Origin: JAVBMV01 sp031552145 | GTDB taxonomy: Bacteria > Myxococcota > Myxococcia > Myxococcales > UBA5297 | NCBI GenBank assembly: GCA_031552145.1 | Contig: JAVBMV010000005.1 | Span: 1-64,000, forward strand | Direction: 5' to 3' | Length of the DNA: 64,000 nucleotides | Part shown: positions 15,805 through 27,200 of the stretch, piece after piece | Layout of the letters: the number at the start of each line of letters is the position of its first letter | How positions within the stretch are numbered: the stretch's first letter is position 1 | The notes under the pieces: generated by a model | The model's database searches: none | What the model saw: the letters and a program-made list of their open reading frames with translations, nothing else | Told to the model about the DNA's origin: nothing | Translations under genes and position numbers: made by a program

Positions 15805-17478
15805 ATGGATTGGCTGATCGAGTTGTTTCGGTCGGGCGGAGCGAGCCACTCGGTCGCTCACTCGATCATCGCGCTTACCTGTGTCGCCGCGGGCGGTCTG
15901 CTGCTCGGCTCCATCCGCTTCTTCGGGATTGGGCTCGGGGCGGCGGGCGTGCTCTTCGTGGGGATCATCCTCGCCCACCTCGGCCTCACGCTCGATCATG
16001 GGGTCCTCGAGTTCGTTCGCGAGTTTGGGCTCATCCTCTTCGTCTATGCGGTGGGCCTCCAGGTGGGGCCGGGCTTCATCGCCTCGTTGAGGAAGCAAGG
16101 ACTTCGGCTCAACCTGATCGCCACGGGCATCGTGCTCACCGGCTGCCTCATCACCATCGCCATCTTCAAATTCGGCGACGTGCCGCTTCCGGCGGCTGTC
16201 GGTCTCTTCTCGGGCGCGACGACCAACACGCCCAGCCTCGCGGCCGCGCAGCAGGCAATCCGTGACACGATGAGCATCGACGAAGCGACGCTCGCCGCCA
16301 CGGGCTACGCCATTGCCTATCCCTTCGGCGTCATCGGCATCATTCTGGCGATGCTGGCGCTGCGCCGGATCTTCAAGATCAACGTCGAAGAAGAGGTGAA
16401 CACCTACCTGCGCTCGGAGGAGCAGAAGCGCCCCAAACTCACCTCGACGAACCTGGAGGTGACCAACGCCAACCTCGAGGGGTGCGAGCTCTCCAACCTG
16501 CCCGTCCTCTGCGAGGGCAATGTGGTCATCTCGCGCGTGATGCATGGCGGGCAGGTGGCGGTCGCCTCGCCCGCCACCAAGCTGCACGTCGGCGACACTG
16601 TCCTGGCGGTGGGTGCCGATGCGCAGGTGGAGCGCCTGCGGCTCGTCATCGGGCAGAAATCGGACGCCGACCTGATGAAGGTGAAGAGCAAGGTGACGGT
16701 GCGGGCGCTCGTGGTGACCAAGAGCGAGGTGATTGGGCAGTCGCTGGACGAGCTGAACCTGACGGGTCGTTTCGGCGTGACCATCACCCGCATCACGCGC
16801 TCCGAGATCGAGCTGCCCGTCAACTCGCTCGTGCGGCTGCAGTTCAGCGATATCGTCCTGGCCGTCGGCGAGGCTGGCGATCTGGACCGGGTCTCCCGGA
16901 TGCTCGGAAACTCGCCGAAGATGCTGCAGCACCCGGCGCTCATCCCGGTCTTCGTCGGGATCCTGCTCGGCGTCATCGCCGGCTCTATTCCCTTCAAGTT
17001 CCCCGGCGTCCCCGTGCCGGTGAAGCTGGGCCTCGCGGGCGGCCCCTTGCTGGTCGCGATCATCCTGAGCCGAGTGGGGCGCGTCGGCTCGCTGGTCTGG
17101 TATCTGCCCGCGAGCGCCAACTACATGATCCGCGAAATGGGGATCGCGCTCTTCCTGGCCTGCGTTGGAATCAGGGCGGGAGGCACCTTCTTCCAGACCG
17201 TCGCCTCGGGCGATGGGCTCAAGTGGATGGGTTGCGCGGCGCTCATCACCTTCATCCCCATCTTCCTGGCGGGCCTCCTGATGCGCCTGAAGTTCAGGGA
17301 GAACTACCTGCCCATCTGCGGCGTCATGTCGGGCTCGATGACCGACCCGCCCGCGCTCGCCTTCGCGACGGGCCTCACTGGCTCCGAAGGGCCGGCGATT
17401 GCCTACGCCAGCGTCTACCCGATGACCATGTTCCTGCGCGTGCTGACGGCGCAGCTGATGGTGCTGCTGCTCTTGTAG
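15805..17478 (+). CDS. YidE/AspT-type transporter with two TrkA-C domains
   Basis: The 557-residue membrane protein has the AspT/YidE duplication layout: about five transmembrane segments, two cytoplasmic TrkA-C (RCK-C) regulatory domains (about residues 210-370, e.g. GCELSNLPVLCEGNVVISRV and NLTGRFGVTITRITR), then about six more segments. Paired motifs GLFSGATTNTPSLAAAQQAI and CGVMSGSMTDPPALAFA mark the two repeats. E. coli YidE is 553 residues; AspT exchanges aspartate and alanine. The substrate here is unknown. A clear promoter lies at 15741-15768. Confidence 0.92.
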   Translation: MDWLIELFRSGGASHSVAHSIIALTCVAAGGLLLGSIRFFGIGLGAAGVLFVGIILAHLGLTLDHGVLEFVREFGLILFVYAVGLQVGPGFIASLRKQGLRLNLIATGIVLTGCLITIAIFKFGDVPLPAAVGLFSGATTNTPSLAAAQQAIRDTMSIDEATLAATGYAIAYPFGVIGIILAMLALRRIFKINVEEEVNTYLRSEEQKRPKLTSTNLEVTNANLEGCELSNLPVLCEGNVVISRVMHGGQVAVASPATKLHVGDTVLAVGADAQVERLRLVIGQKSDADLMKVKSKVTVRALVVTKSEVIGQSLDELNLTGRFGVTITRITRSEIELPVNSLVRLQFSDIVLAVGEAGDLDRVSRMLGNSPKMLQHPALIPVFVGILLGVIAGSIPFKFPGVPVPVKLGLAGGPLLVAIILSRVGRVGSLVWYLPASANYMIREMGIALFLACVGIRAGGTFFQTVASGDGLKWMGCAALITFIPIFLAGLLMRLKFRENYLPICGVMSGSMTDPPALAFATGLTGSEGPAIAYASVYPMTMFLRVLTAQLMVLLLL

Positions 17479-17580
17479 CGTCAACGCAGGGCGGGCGAGG
17501 CGGTGCCTCTCTGGCCCCGACCCGAGCAAGCGAAGGCGAGATGTCGTAAGCTATCGGACCTATCCGCACTGGAGGTCGAT

Positions 17581-20500
17581 ATGGCTTGCGTCAGGCTGCG
17601 CTCACTCTTCTTTGCCCTCGCCCTGGGGTTGGCGGCATGCGCCGACCCCAATCCGCCGGGCAACACTCCCGATGCTGGCGATATCGACTCGGGCGATGTT
17701 GGAGATATCGGCGCCGATGCCTGCGTGGCCAACTGCGAAGGCAAGCAGGGCGGCGAGAGCGACGGCTGCGGAGGGGAGTGTCCCTGCGTGCCAGAGAACG
17801 ATTTCGAGTTCTGCGAGCGATTGGGGGCTACCTGCGGCACGCTGAAGGCGCCCGACACCTGTGAAGAGGAGCGAGAGGTCTCGTGCGGTGAATGTGATGC
17901 GCGGCAGAGATGTGACGAAGCGCATCGCTGTGTCTGTGCGCCCTATACGGACGATCAGCTCTGCGCGGCCGCGCTAAAAGAGTGTGGCGCCCTCGGTGAA
18001 GTGGATGACGGCTGCGGAAATGCCGTAGAGGTTCTCTCCTGCGGCACCTGTCCGAAGCACACGTTCTGCGGCCCCGATGGTGCCTGCGAGCCCTGCGTGC
18101 CAGAGAACGATCTCGAGTTCTGCGTTCGCCATGGCGTGGAGTGCGGGTCGTTAGAGACCCTAGACAACTGCGAGTACGCGCGCAAAGTGGCGGAATGCGG
18201 CACCGAAACCGGGTGCGGCGCGATGATGCTCTGTACTCCGCACGGAAAGTGCCTAGGCGCCCACAGACCGAAAAATGATGCCTGCGGCGATCCGGACGAT
18301 GAGAACATCGAGCCCGAAGAGCTCCTTTTCGATGAGACGACGGGCTACGCCTACGCCTATGGCGCAATGGATAAGGCCAACGCATACAAGAAGCCGACGG
18401 CGCCTGGCGAAAAAGAGGCGGAGAGCCTAGGCACCGTGATCTCATGCATCGAAGGGACCCGAAACAAATCTCGAGACGTGGTCTATACCTTTTCGCTGGC
18501 CGAGCCGACGACCATCTCGGTAAGCCTGGCCACCGCGTGGGAGGCGGCCGCTCTGGAGCTGCGATCGGCCTGTGGCGTGGTGGCCGACAGCACCATTTCT
18601 TGCAAAGTGGACCTTTCGAAGGGCTCCATTGCGCTGCCGCCGCAGAACCTGGGGGCGGGCCAATATTGGCTGTGGGTCGCTTCGCCGGGCAGGCACCACA
18701 CCGACCCCAATCCTGCCCCGGGCCTGTTTGCACTGACCGTGCTGGCGGTGCCGATAGCGGAAGTGGCGGAGAATGACAAATGCGACTCGTTGGAGCCCTT
18801 GCTTCTTGTCTCGGGGGTTATCCGCGTCAGCGCAGATTTGCGAAAGGCGACTGGACAGCTGGCGGGGGGGTGTGGGAGTGCGCAGATATTGCATCCGGAG
18901 GTGGTCTATTTGTTGGACCTTCCTCTGGCGGGCTCCCTCAAGGCCACGGCGAGGCCCAATGCGACGGATGGAAATGGCGTTGAGCCCTATCTCTATCTGC
19001 GCCGGGCGTGCGAGAAGCTCTCGAGCGAGGTTCTCTGCACCCCTTACGCGGACGGCAGGGCCGAGTTGCACGCCCCGCGCCTCGCGGCGGGGGCCTGGTA
19101 CCTGGTGGTCGATGCGACGACAGACGCCATGGGCCTGGTGGATCTCGAGGTAGAGCTCGCCGATCCACTGCCAAGGCCCGAGGGCGACATTTGCTCGGAT
19201 GAGCTCGTGCCGCTCACCTTCCAGCGAGGCGACCGGATCACCGTCAAGGGCGATCTCTTCGCGGCGGGCGATGACAGCGACACGCCTTGCCCAGGGACCG
19301 GCGCCAGCCCAGAGTTCGTCCATGTCTTCGAGCTCACCGAGCCCGCCTATGTCGGCATCGTCCTGCAGGGCGATGAGACGACCAAGGGTTATCTGCCGGC
19401 ACTTCATACGCGGCCGAGCTGCGCGGCTATCCATGGCACCCACTGCGGGGACTCGGAAGCCTATGCCCGTAGAGCCGTGCTCAATGCTGGGCTGTTGGAA
19501 GCCCCTTTTAGCGAGGGGCGGCACTATATCTTCGTAGAGGGGCTAAACCAGAACGTTGGGAAATATGAGATGGTGATCACGAAGTATCCGGTCGAGCGCA
19601 ACGATACCTGCGAAACGGCGGTCCCGCTCTCCAACTTCGACGAGGAGGACAAGCTGGTCGCTTACGGTTCGCTCAGGGAAAGCTTTGCGAGACAGATGCT
19701 CTCCTGTGCTCCCGTCGACATGCTCCCCGGACTGGCTGCTGTATACGAGATTGCTCCCCCCCGTGACGCGACGCTGCGAGGGAAGATCACGTCGAGCCCA
19801 GGTCAGACGCTCGCGCTCATCGCCGAGGTGCGAAGAGATTGCGATGATGTGACCACCGCGATCAGAGGGACCTGTACGCCTCCTGTGGATCTCATCTCTC
19901 CCGCCGAGTTCGTTGTTCGGCATGTCAGCTCGTCAAGCAAATATTACCTGTGGATCCGTTCCAGAGCCTTATATTCGGATGTCTTCAGCGAGGTGGTGGT
20001 GCCGGGCGACTTCACTATAGAGCTTCAGCTGTTCGATCCCGTGACGCCCTCCAACGACCTCTGCGAGGGAGCCTCCGAGCTGATCTTCGATAACGATGTG
20101 GCACGGGTGACGAAGACCGAGGATGGAGAGCCGCTCGACACGCGCTTTGCCTCGGATGACTACGCGGGCAGCTGTGGCACACCCACCCTGATTCAGAATG
20201 GTCCGGATCTGGTCTGGTACTTCGATGTGACGGCGCCGATCGCCATTCAGGTGAAGGTCTCGAAGACCGGCGCCAAAGCTGCAGGACCGCTCGCCTTCTC
20301 GTTGCGGCGAAGTTGCGCTGCCTCGACCCCGACAGACGAGGTGCTCTGCGCCTATTCGACGGGCGGCGATTTTGTCTCGACGACCCACTCCATTCTCGAC
20401 GACCCCGGGCGCTACTTCCTCGTCGTGGATGAGCTTGGCACAGAGGACGCTCCAGCGTTGGGGGGACAGTTCGAGTTGGAGGTGACCAGGCGGCAAACTC

Positions 20501-23500
20501 TTCAAGGCGACTCCTGTGCCATTGCAGCCGATCTGGGAGATGTCACGGGGCTCGAGAAACAGCTCTCGGGTGACACGCGGCTGGCGTATCGTGATATGCA
20601 AAACGACAGCAGCTGCCGAAATAGCGAGGCGGCGAAAGACCTGGTGTATGCCTTCACCCTGACCGAGGTGCAGACCGTTGAGCTGACCGTAACGCCGACG
20701 ACTCCATCGTATAACCCGGTTGTATCGATACGTTCATCCTGCGGTGCCGCGGAGACGCTCGTGCCAGGCGCCTGTGCTCGCAACGAGACGATCCCCGGAG
20801 TGCGTCGGTTCCTCTTTGGTCGCATGGAGGCGGGAACCTACTATATTTGGATCTCAGGCTATTCTTTGGGCGGGGGCGTATTGGCGGATGGTGCCTTCGC
20901 GTTAGAACTCAAAGCGAGCTCGCCGCCTAGTGTTCCTCTCAACTCAGGATGTGGGCAACCCCAGTTGCTGGCGCTCAGTCATGTGACGGACGGTATCGGG
21001 AAGTACGCTACTGTCTCCGCCGACACTACCTACTCGCGGAATTTGGATGAAGGAGGGGGCCCCTGTCCAGGCGCGAGCGGGCCTGACCTAACCTTCAAGT
21101 TCACCATCGATTCCTTCCCGGAGGGTGAGAAGGGCTTGGTACTGGCAACCGTAATCCCTGCCGATGGCTCGTCGCTCATCCCAGCTGTTTCGATAAGGCG
21201 GCTGTCCGATTGTGACTCGGCCTTGGCGCAGGAGGCCTGTGGCTTCGCAAAACTAGTGAACCCTGTCGCCGCCTCCGCTAAGGTTGGCAATGGAGAGTAT
21301 GTCGTGGTTGTCGATGGGGTGCAGGGCAGCGCGGGCGCCTTCACGCTCGACATCTTGGCGCGCCCCCCTCTGTGGGGCGACACCTGCGATCAGGCGGAGA
21401 CGCTCGAGTTCGGAGCGCCCATCGATGGGGTGGCTACGGCGACGATGCTCATCGAAGACCTGGCCCAGGCTGGCGACGACGCGCAGACTCTCTTCCCTGC
21501 GACGATCTGCTCTATGGCGGGGCGCGATGTGGTCTATGTGCTTGACCTGCGCGCCGGCGGAAGAAAGGTGGAGATCACCGTCAAAGGCGCGGCTGGAAAC
21601 AGTGTGTATCGCCCAGCGTTTTCAGTGCGGCAGGTCTGTGGCGATATCTTCTCGGAGATTGGGTGCAAGGGTCTGGGCGGTACGACCGAGAGCGCGACCT
21701 TCAACTGGCTGAGCCCCGGGCTCTACTATATTTGGGTTGATGCCTACACTGCGTCATCGGCGCGAGGTAGGGTCGAAGTGACCGTCAAGACGACAGATGT
21801 GGCGAATGCACCAACTAACTACTCTTGTGAGACGGCTCTAGATATCTCACAGGAGGCCAGGACGCACACGCCTATCGAGGGCACGACCGAGGCTTCGACA
21901 AACAATATACGCGGCACCTGCGAAAATTCTGCGCTCACGCAGAACCTATCCGAGCTGGTCTACAAATATACCGCAGAGAGCACGACGGGGCTGGAGATGC
22001 TGCTCTCTTCGGAAAATACCTATTCTCACGTCTTGGTGGTCCGTAGCGTCTGTGAGAGCGGGGCTGCCGCACATGAACTCGCCTGCATGAAGACGGCGGC
22101 CGCCAGTTTCTTGATGACGACGTGGTCCGCCAATGCCTACGTGCCGCGCATCGACGCGGGGCAGACGATCTATATAATCATCGACACGACGATGTCGCTG
22201 GGGCAGGCCAGGCCCGGGCCATTCAGACTCGAGGTCCACGAGCGACCCGCGGCCGAGAATGATACGTGTGAGGCGGCGGAGGAGCTGATGTTCGAGGAAG
22301 ATATTGCGACGGCCCAAGGCGACACGCGCTACGCGAGCAATACGACGCACGCCTATGCGAACAATACCATGAGCGGGCCTATGACCTCGGCGGGCCTCTA
22401 CGGTAGTACCAACTCCGGATTCTATTGTCCTGAGCTGTTCTATAAGTTCAGCATCGAGGCGGGGAAGGCCTATTCGGTGAAGGCTACGGTAGTTCCTGCG
22501 GACCCAGTCGATGGCCTGAAGACAGTTCTCTATGTGCGCCCATCGTGTGCGCCCGACTTCGTCTCGGTCAGCCCGTATGTAGTCCTTCCGCCTGTTGGCT
22601 ATGGGTTGGCTCAGGTGGCTCACACGTCGGATACGTCGGCGGCCTTCTCGTTGCTGATGCCGCGGCTCGACGCGGGAACGTACTATGTCGTTGTGGACTC
22701 GTATGGCAGTGACGTGGACTGTCGTTCGGGGGCGTTCGAGCTTTCCGTCGAGCGAACCGAGATTCTGCCAGAAGACGTCCCGCCCAACGCTCTATGTGGC
22801 GAAGCGACCGCGACGCTGCTGGACTTTGCCGACGCTACGGTCGATGGGACCGCGCGGACGAAGGAGTGGCCTCTTGCCGATACACGCAGGGCAGGAGATT
22901 CGATGCAGGGTAGCTGTGGAATACTCCACGGGGGAGATCTTTTTTATAAGCTAAGCCTTGCCTCGGAGCGGCGTGTGACCGCGACGGTCACCCGGAGCCC
23001 GAACACCGCGGAGCAGGGGGGCTATACGCCCGCCCTCTATCTCAGAAAAAACTGTGCGCAGGGTTTCGAGAATGAGGTGGCCTGTTCGGTTGCCAGTGAG
23101 GGCGTTGGAGGCAAGTCGGGCATCGCGATGCTGGTCCAGCCGGTGCTCGGGCCTGGCACCTGGTACCTGGTTGTAGATGGCAATCAATACAGCGGCGGTA
23201 CGTTCGTCTTGTCGGTAGCCTTGGATACGCCCGCGCCCGTGGCGCCGACCAACGACTCTTGCTTCTCCCCCATGCCGATCCTCGTGGATGTAGAGAGCGA
23301 GGTGATCACGGCGACGACCGGGGTTGCTGGGGGCGCGGCGCTGGCAAATAACGATGCCGTCGCTTCTTGCGTCGATCAGGCAGTGAGCAGCGCACCGGGG
23401 TACTCCGCGCAAGACCTTGTCTACTCGATAGCCATCGATCGCCCGCGCAGACTCACCGCGCAGATTCTCGAGAGCAACGGAATCAGGCCTGCGCTCTTCT

Positions 23501-24147
23501 TGCGGAAGGAATGCGGGCTCGGCGGTTTTTCGAACGAGGTGTTCTGTTCGCGCGCGGATGCCCCCGGTGGTGTCGTGGCGCCCATTAGTGCCGTTCTGCC
23601 CGAGGGGCTCTGGTATCTTTGGGTCGATGGATATGCGGCCACTGCGGGTACCTTTACGTTGGGAGTCGAACTCACGGAGATCGCCGCGCAATTGCCACCG
23701 GCGAATGACAACTGTCAGGGGGAAGTGCCGCCGCTTTCAGCCAATGTACCCGTGACTGGCGACACAACTTTCGCCGAGGCCGACTATGGCTGGCGAAAGG
23801 CGATGCCCTGCGGATTTGGCGGGGGTGTCGTGTTGCGCGTGCCGCGCGGAAAAGACGTGGTCTATTCCTACACTCCGACGAAAGACGGCCTCTTTCTGCT
23901 CCACCTCACGCCACATGGCTCCACGCCCAATGATCGCCCAGAGGTTTGGGTGACGAAGACGCTCTGCGGCGAAGAGAGCGCCTGCGTGGCCATGGCGAGA
24001 ACCTCGCCGGGAGGTGGAAAGTTGTCGCAGCTGCCCGTCTGGGGCGAGGCCGGAGTCACCTATTATTTGATCGTGGGCTCCGCGACCGGGGCAACGCCTC
24101 AATGGAGCGGAAAGTTCACGCTCGAGGTGCGCGTTACGGAGCCTTGA
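17581..24147 (+). CDS. giant modular Cys-rich lipoprotein, copy A (2,188 residues)
   Basis: A signal sequence with lipobox LAAC puts the lipidated Cys at residue 20, followed by an acidic Pro/Asp-rich linker. Residues about 45-230 hold three Cys-rich units of the type ENDxxFCxxxxxxCGxLxxxDNC...CGxC. The rest consists of about 13 beta-rich modules spaced 135-175 residues, each opening with NDxC or a variant (near residues 232, 398, 535, 674, 824, 976, 1121, 1266, 1412, 1560, 1735, 1891, 2041), then DLVYxFxL, LRxxC and GxYYLVVDG...GxFxLxV. The pattern resembles pre-peptidase C-terminal (PPC) domains. No catalytic domain is seen. It is likely outer-membrane anchored, in adhesion or surface architecture (inference). 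The start has GGAGG 5 bases upstream. Codons are more AT-rich than in copy B. Confidence 0.85.
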   Translation: MACVRLRSLFFALALGLAACADPNPPGNTPDAGDIDSGDVGDIGADACVANCEGKQGGESDGCGGECPCVPENDFEFCERLGATCGTLKAPDTCEEEREVSCGECDARQRCDEAHRCVCAPYTDDQLCAAALKECGALGEVDDGCGNAVEVLSCGTCPKHTFCGPDGACEPCVPENDLEFCVRHGVECGSLETLDNCEYARKVAECGTETGCGAMMLCTPHGKCLGAHRPKNDACGDPDDENIEPEELLFDETTGYAYAYGAMDKANAYKKPTAPGEKEAESLGTVISCIEGTRNKSRDVVYTFSLAEPTTISVSLATAWEAAALELRSACGVVADSTISCKVDLSKGSIALPPQNLGAGQYWLWVASPGRHHTDPNPAPGLFALTVLAVPIAEVAENDKCDSLEPLLLVSGVIRVSADLRKATGQLAGGCGSAQILHPEVVYLLDLPLAGSLKATARPNATDGNGVEPYLYLRRACEKLSSEVLCTPYADGRAELHAPRLAAGAWYLVVDATTDAMGLVDLEVELADPLPRPEGDICSDELVPLTFQRGDRITVKGDLFAAGDDSDTPCPGTGASPEFVHVFELTEPAYVGIVLQGDETTKGYLPALHTRPSCAAIHGTHCGDSEAYARRAVLNAGLLEAPFSEGRHYIFVEGLNQNVGKYEMVITKYPVERNDTCETAVPLSNFDEEDKLVAYGSLRESFARQMLSCAPVDMLPGLAAVYEIAPPRDATLRGKITSSPGQTLALIAEVRRDCDDVTTAIRGTCTPPVDLISPAEFVVRHVSSSSKYYLWIRSRALYSDVFSEVVVPGDFTIELQLFDPVTPSNDLCEGASELIFDNDVARVTKTEDGEPLDTRFASDDYAGSCGTPTLIQNGPDLVWYFDVTAPIAIQVKVSKTGAKAAGPLAFSLRRSCAASTPTDEVLCAYSTGGDFVSTTHSILDDPGRYFLVVDELGTEDAPALGGQFELEVTRRQTLQGDSCAIAADLGDVTGLEKQLSGDTRLAYRDMQNDSSCRNSEAAKDLVYAFTLTEVQTVELTVTPTTPSYNPVVSIRSSCGAAETLVPGACARNETIPGVRRFLFGRMEAGTYYIWISGYSLGGGVLADGAFALELKASSPPSVPLNSGCGQPQLLALSHVTDGIGKYATVSADTTYSRNLDEGGGPCPGASGPDLTFKFTIDSFPEGEKGLVLATVIPADGSSLIPAVSIRRLSDCDSALAQEACGFAKLVNPVAASAKVGNGEYVVVVDGVQGSAGAFTLDILARPPLWGDTCDQAETLEFGAPIDGVATATMLIEDLAQAGDDAQTLFPATICSMAGRDVVYVLDLRAGGRKVEITVKGAAGNSVYRPAFSVRQVCGDIFSEIGCKGLGGTTESATFNWLSPGLYYIWVDAYTASSARGRVEVTVKTTDVANAPTNYSCETALDISQEARTHTPIEGTTEASTNNIRGTCENSALTQNLSELVYKYTAESTTGLEMLLSSENTYSHVLVVRSVCESGAAAHELACMKTAAASFLMTTWSANAYVPRIDAGQTIYIIIDTTMSLGQARPGPFRLEVHERPAAENDTCEAAEELMFEEDIATAQGDTRYASNTTHAYANNTMSGPMTSAGLYGSTNSGFYCPELFYKFSIEAGKAYSVKATVVPADPVDGLKTVLYVRPSCAPDFVSVSPYVVLPPVGYGLAQVAHTSDTSAAFSLLMPRLDAGTYYVVVDSYGSDVDCRSGAFELSVERTEILPEDVPPNALCGEATATLLDFADATVDGTARTKEWPLADTRRAGDSMQGSCGILHGGDLFYKLSLASERRVTATVTRSPNTAEQGGYTPALYLRKNCAQGFENEVACSVASEGVGGKSGIAMLVQPVLGPGTWYLVVDGNQYSGGTFVLSVALDTPAPVAPTNDSCFSPMPILVDVESEVITATTGVAGGAALANNDAVASCVDQAVSSAPGYSAQDLVYSIAIDRPRRLTAQILESNGIRPALFLRKECGLGGFSNEVFCSRADAPGGVVAPISAVLPEGLWYLWVDGYAATAGTFTLGVELTEIAAQLPPANDNCQGEVPPLSANVPVTGDTTFAEADYGWRKAMPCGFGGGVVLRVPRGKDVVYSYTPTKDGLFLLHLTPHGSTPNDRPEVWVTKTLCGEESACVAMARTSPGGGKLSQLPVWGEAGVTYYLIVGSATGATPQWSGKFTLEVRVTEP

Positions 24148-24157
24148 AGCAATAAGG

Positions 24158-24181
24158 AGAGCCTCTCGCGGTGCTCTTTTT
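24158..24181 (+). terminator. possible terminator between the two giant lipoprotein genes
   Basis: AGAGC (24158-24162) pairs with GCTCT (24173-24177) over a 10-base loop and runs into TTTT. The stem is short (5 bp), so termination may be partial. The next gene's leader (24182-24239) is AT-richer and could carry its own promoter. Confidence 0.45.
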
Positions 24182-24239
24182 GAAATGCCGACATGGAGAT
24201 GTCAATGTGTATTGGTTTTGCTAGAAGTCGGAGGCGAGG

Positions 24240-27200
24240 ATGAAATATGGCGTATTTTGTTGTCTTCTGTTGGTCCTTTCCCTGGGATTGGCGGCGTGCG
24301 GTGACCCCAATCCGCCGGGCAACATCGCCGATGTTGGCGGTACAGACTCGGGCGATGTTGGGGACGCCGGCCAAGATGCCTGCGTATCCAACTGTGAGGG
24401 CAAGCAGGGTGGCGAGAGCGACGGCTGCGGAGGGACGTGTTCCTGCGTCCCAGAGAGCGACAAGGCGTTCTGCGAGCGGCTTAGGGCTACCTGCGGCACG
24501 TTGAAGGCGCCCGACAACTGCGAAGAGGAGCGAGAGGCTTCGTGTGGCCGCTGCGATGAGCGCCAGAGATGTGACGAGGTGGCGCACCGTTGCGTCTGCG
24601 AGCCCTATACGGAAAGGGAGCTCTGCGCGGCCGCGCTGATAGAGTGTGGGGCGCTCGGTGAGGTGGATGACGGCTGCGGAAACACCGTGGAGGTCTTTTC
24701 TTGCGGCACCTGCCCGAAGCACACCTTCTGCGGCCCCGATGGCGCCTGTGCGCCCTGCGTGCCAGAGAGTGATCTCGAGTTCTGCGCTCGCCATGGCGTG
24801 GAGTGCGGAACGCTCTCTGAGCTCGACAATTGCGAGTATGAGCGAACCGTGACGGAGTGCCGGACAGGGAGCGCGTGCGGCGAGATGATGCTCTGTACGC
24901 CGCGCGGCAAGTGTCCCGCCGCCTATAGACCGAAGAACGATGCCTGCAGCGATCCGGTCGATGCGAACATTGGACCCGAAGAGCTCGTCTTCGATGAGAC
25001 GACGGGCTACGCCTATGCCTATGGCGTCATGGACGAGGCGCTTGCCTACAAGATGCCGACCGAGCCGGGCGACAAGGATGCGGAGAGCCTCGGCACCCTG
25101 ATTTCGTGCAATGAGGGAATTCGTAGAAGCTCCCGCGATGTGGTCTACACCTTCTCGCTCACCGAGCCGATGACCATCTCGGTGAGCCTGGCGACTGCGT
25201 GGGCGGCGGCCGCGCTGGAGCTGCGTTCGGTGTGTGGTGTGGCGCTCGACAGCGCCATCGCCTGCAATTTGGACATGGATCACGGCAGCATCTCGCTGGC
25301 GCCGCAAAACCTGGGGGCGGGCCAGTATTGGCTCTGGGTCGCCACCCCCACGAACCGCCTCAATGAGCCCAATCTTGCCCTAGGGCTCTTCACGCTCTCC
25401 GTTCAGGCAGTGCCGATCGCGGAGGTGGCCGAAAACGACGAATGCGGTGTGGCGGAGCCGTTGGCCCTGGCCTCCGGACCGACCCTGTTCGGCGCCGACC
25501 TGCGCATGGCGACGGGGCAGCTGGTTGGAGGGTGCGCGGGTACGCAGGTGCTGCATCCCGAGTTGGTCTATTTGCTGGATTTGCAGCAAACACATTCGCT
25601 GAAGGCCACGGTCAGGGCCAACGCGGTCGATGGAAATGGCGTGGTGCCCTATCTCTATCTGCGCAGCTCCTGCGAGGAGGTAGCGAGTGAGCTCTTCTGC
25701 AACACGAACGTAGATGGCAGGGCGGAGCTGCACGTCCCGCGCCTGGGCGAGGGCCTCTGGTATCTGGTGGTCGACGCCATGACCGATGCCATCGGACTGG
25801 TGGACCTCGAGGTGGAGCTCGCCGAGCCGCTCCCAAGACCCGAGGGCGATCTCTGCTCGGAGGCGCTGGTGCCTCTCACCTTTGAGGAGGGCTCACGGAT
25901 CACGGTCGAGGGCGACCTCTTCGCGGCAGGGGACGACAGCGAGACGCTCTGCCCGGGGAGCGGCGCTGGCCCAGAGATCGTCCACGCCTTCGAGCTCGCC
26001 GAGCCCGCCTATGTCGGCGTGGTGCTGCTGGGAGACGACAGCACCAAGGGCTATCTGCCCGCATTTCATATCAGGCCGGATTGTACGGCCATTCAAGGGA
26101 CTCTCTGCGGAGTGACCGAGTCCTATTACCGCCGCGCCGGTTTGAATGCTGGACTCATGCAGAGCCCGCTCGGCGCGGGGATCCATTACCTGGTCGTGGA
26201 GGGGCTGAATCAGAACGTCGGAAAATACAAGCTGGAGATCACGAAGTATCCCGTGGAGCGCCACGACCAATGCAGCGCGGCTATCCCGCTCACCGATTTT
26301 GGCGATAATGACACGCTGGTAGCCTATGGCTCGCTCCGGGAGAACGACGCCAGGTACCGGTTCTCCTGCGCCACGTGGGATATGGCTCCGGGGCTGGCTG
26401 CCGTCTACGAGATAAAGCCCCCGCGAGATGCGACGCTCAGAGGAAAGATCACGCCCAGCCCTGGGCAGGCGCTCGCCCTCATCGCCGAGGTGCGCAGAGA
26501 ATGCGACGAGATGAACTCCGCCATTCGAGGGACATGCAAGTCCCCATACAGCTTTATCTCTCCTGCCGAGTTCATGGTGCAACGCGTCAATCCGCTTGAC
26601 AAATATTACCTGTGGGTACGTTCCAGGGCTTACTCTCTGGAAGGTGTCGGCGATGTCGTGACGCCCGGTGACTTCACCATCGAGCTCGAGCTGATCGATC
26701 CGGTGGCGCCCTCCAACGATCTCTGCGTCGGGGCCTCTGAGCTCGTCTTCGACCACGGCGTAGCGCTCGTGACCACGACCGAGGAGGGCGAGAAGTTAGA
26801 CACGCGCTTTGCTTCTGACGACTACTCGGGAACCTGTGGCACCGCGACGATGACTCAGAGTGGTCCAGATTTGGTTTGGTATTTCGATGTGACCGAGCCC
26901 ATCGCCATCGATATCAAGCTCACGAGGGCCGACGATAGCGCGATGGGGCACCTCGCATTCTCGTTGCGGCGCAGCTGCGCCGCCCCCACGCCCACCGATG
27001 AAGTGCTCTGCGCCTATTCGAAAAACGGCGGGGGCGCGGAGGTCTCTGCGACCCACTCCTATCTCGCCGAGGAGGGGCGGTATTATCTCGTCGTGGATGA
27101 GCTCGGCTCGGCGAGCGCTCCGGCGTTGGGAGGCCTGATCGCGATTGAGGTGACCAAGCGCTCACCGCTCCCCGGCGACTCCTGTGCCAATAAGGGCGAC

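Noticed and set aside
15625..17529. Minus-strand frame of 634 codons opposite the YidE-like gene
   Set aside because: It is the complement of a membrane protein gene with a promoter and ribosome site; composition is that of a shadow frame.
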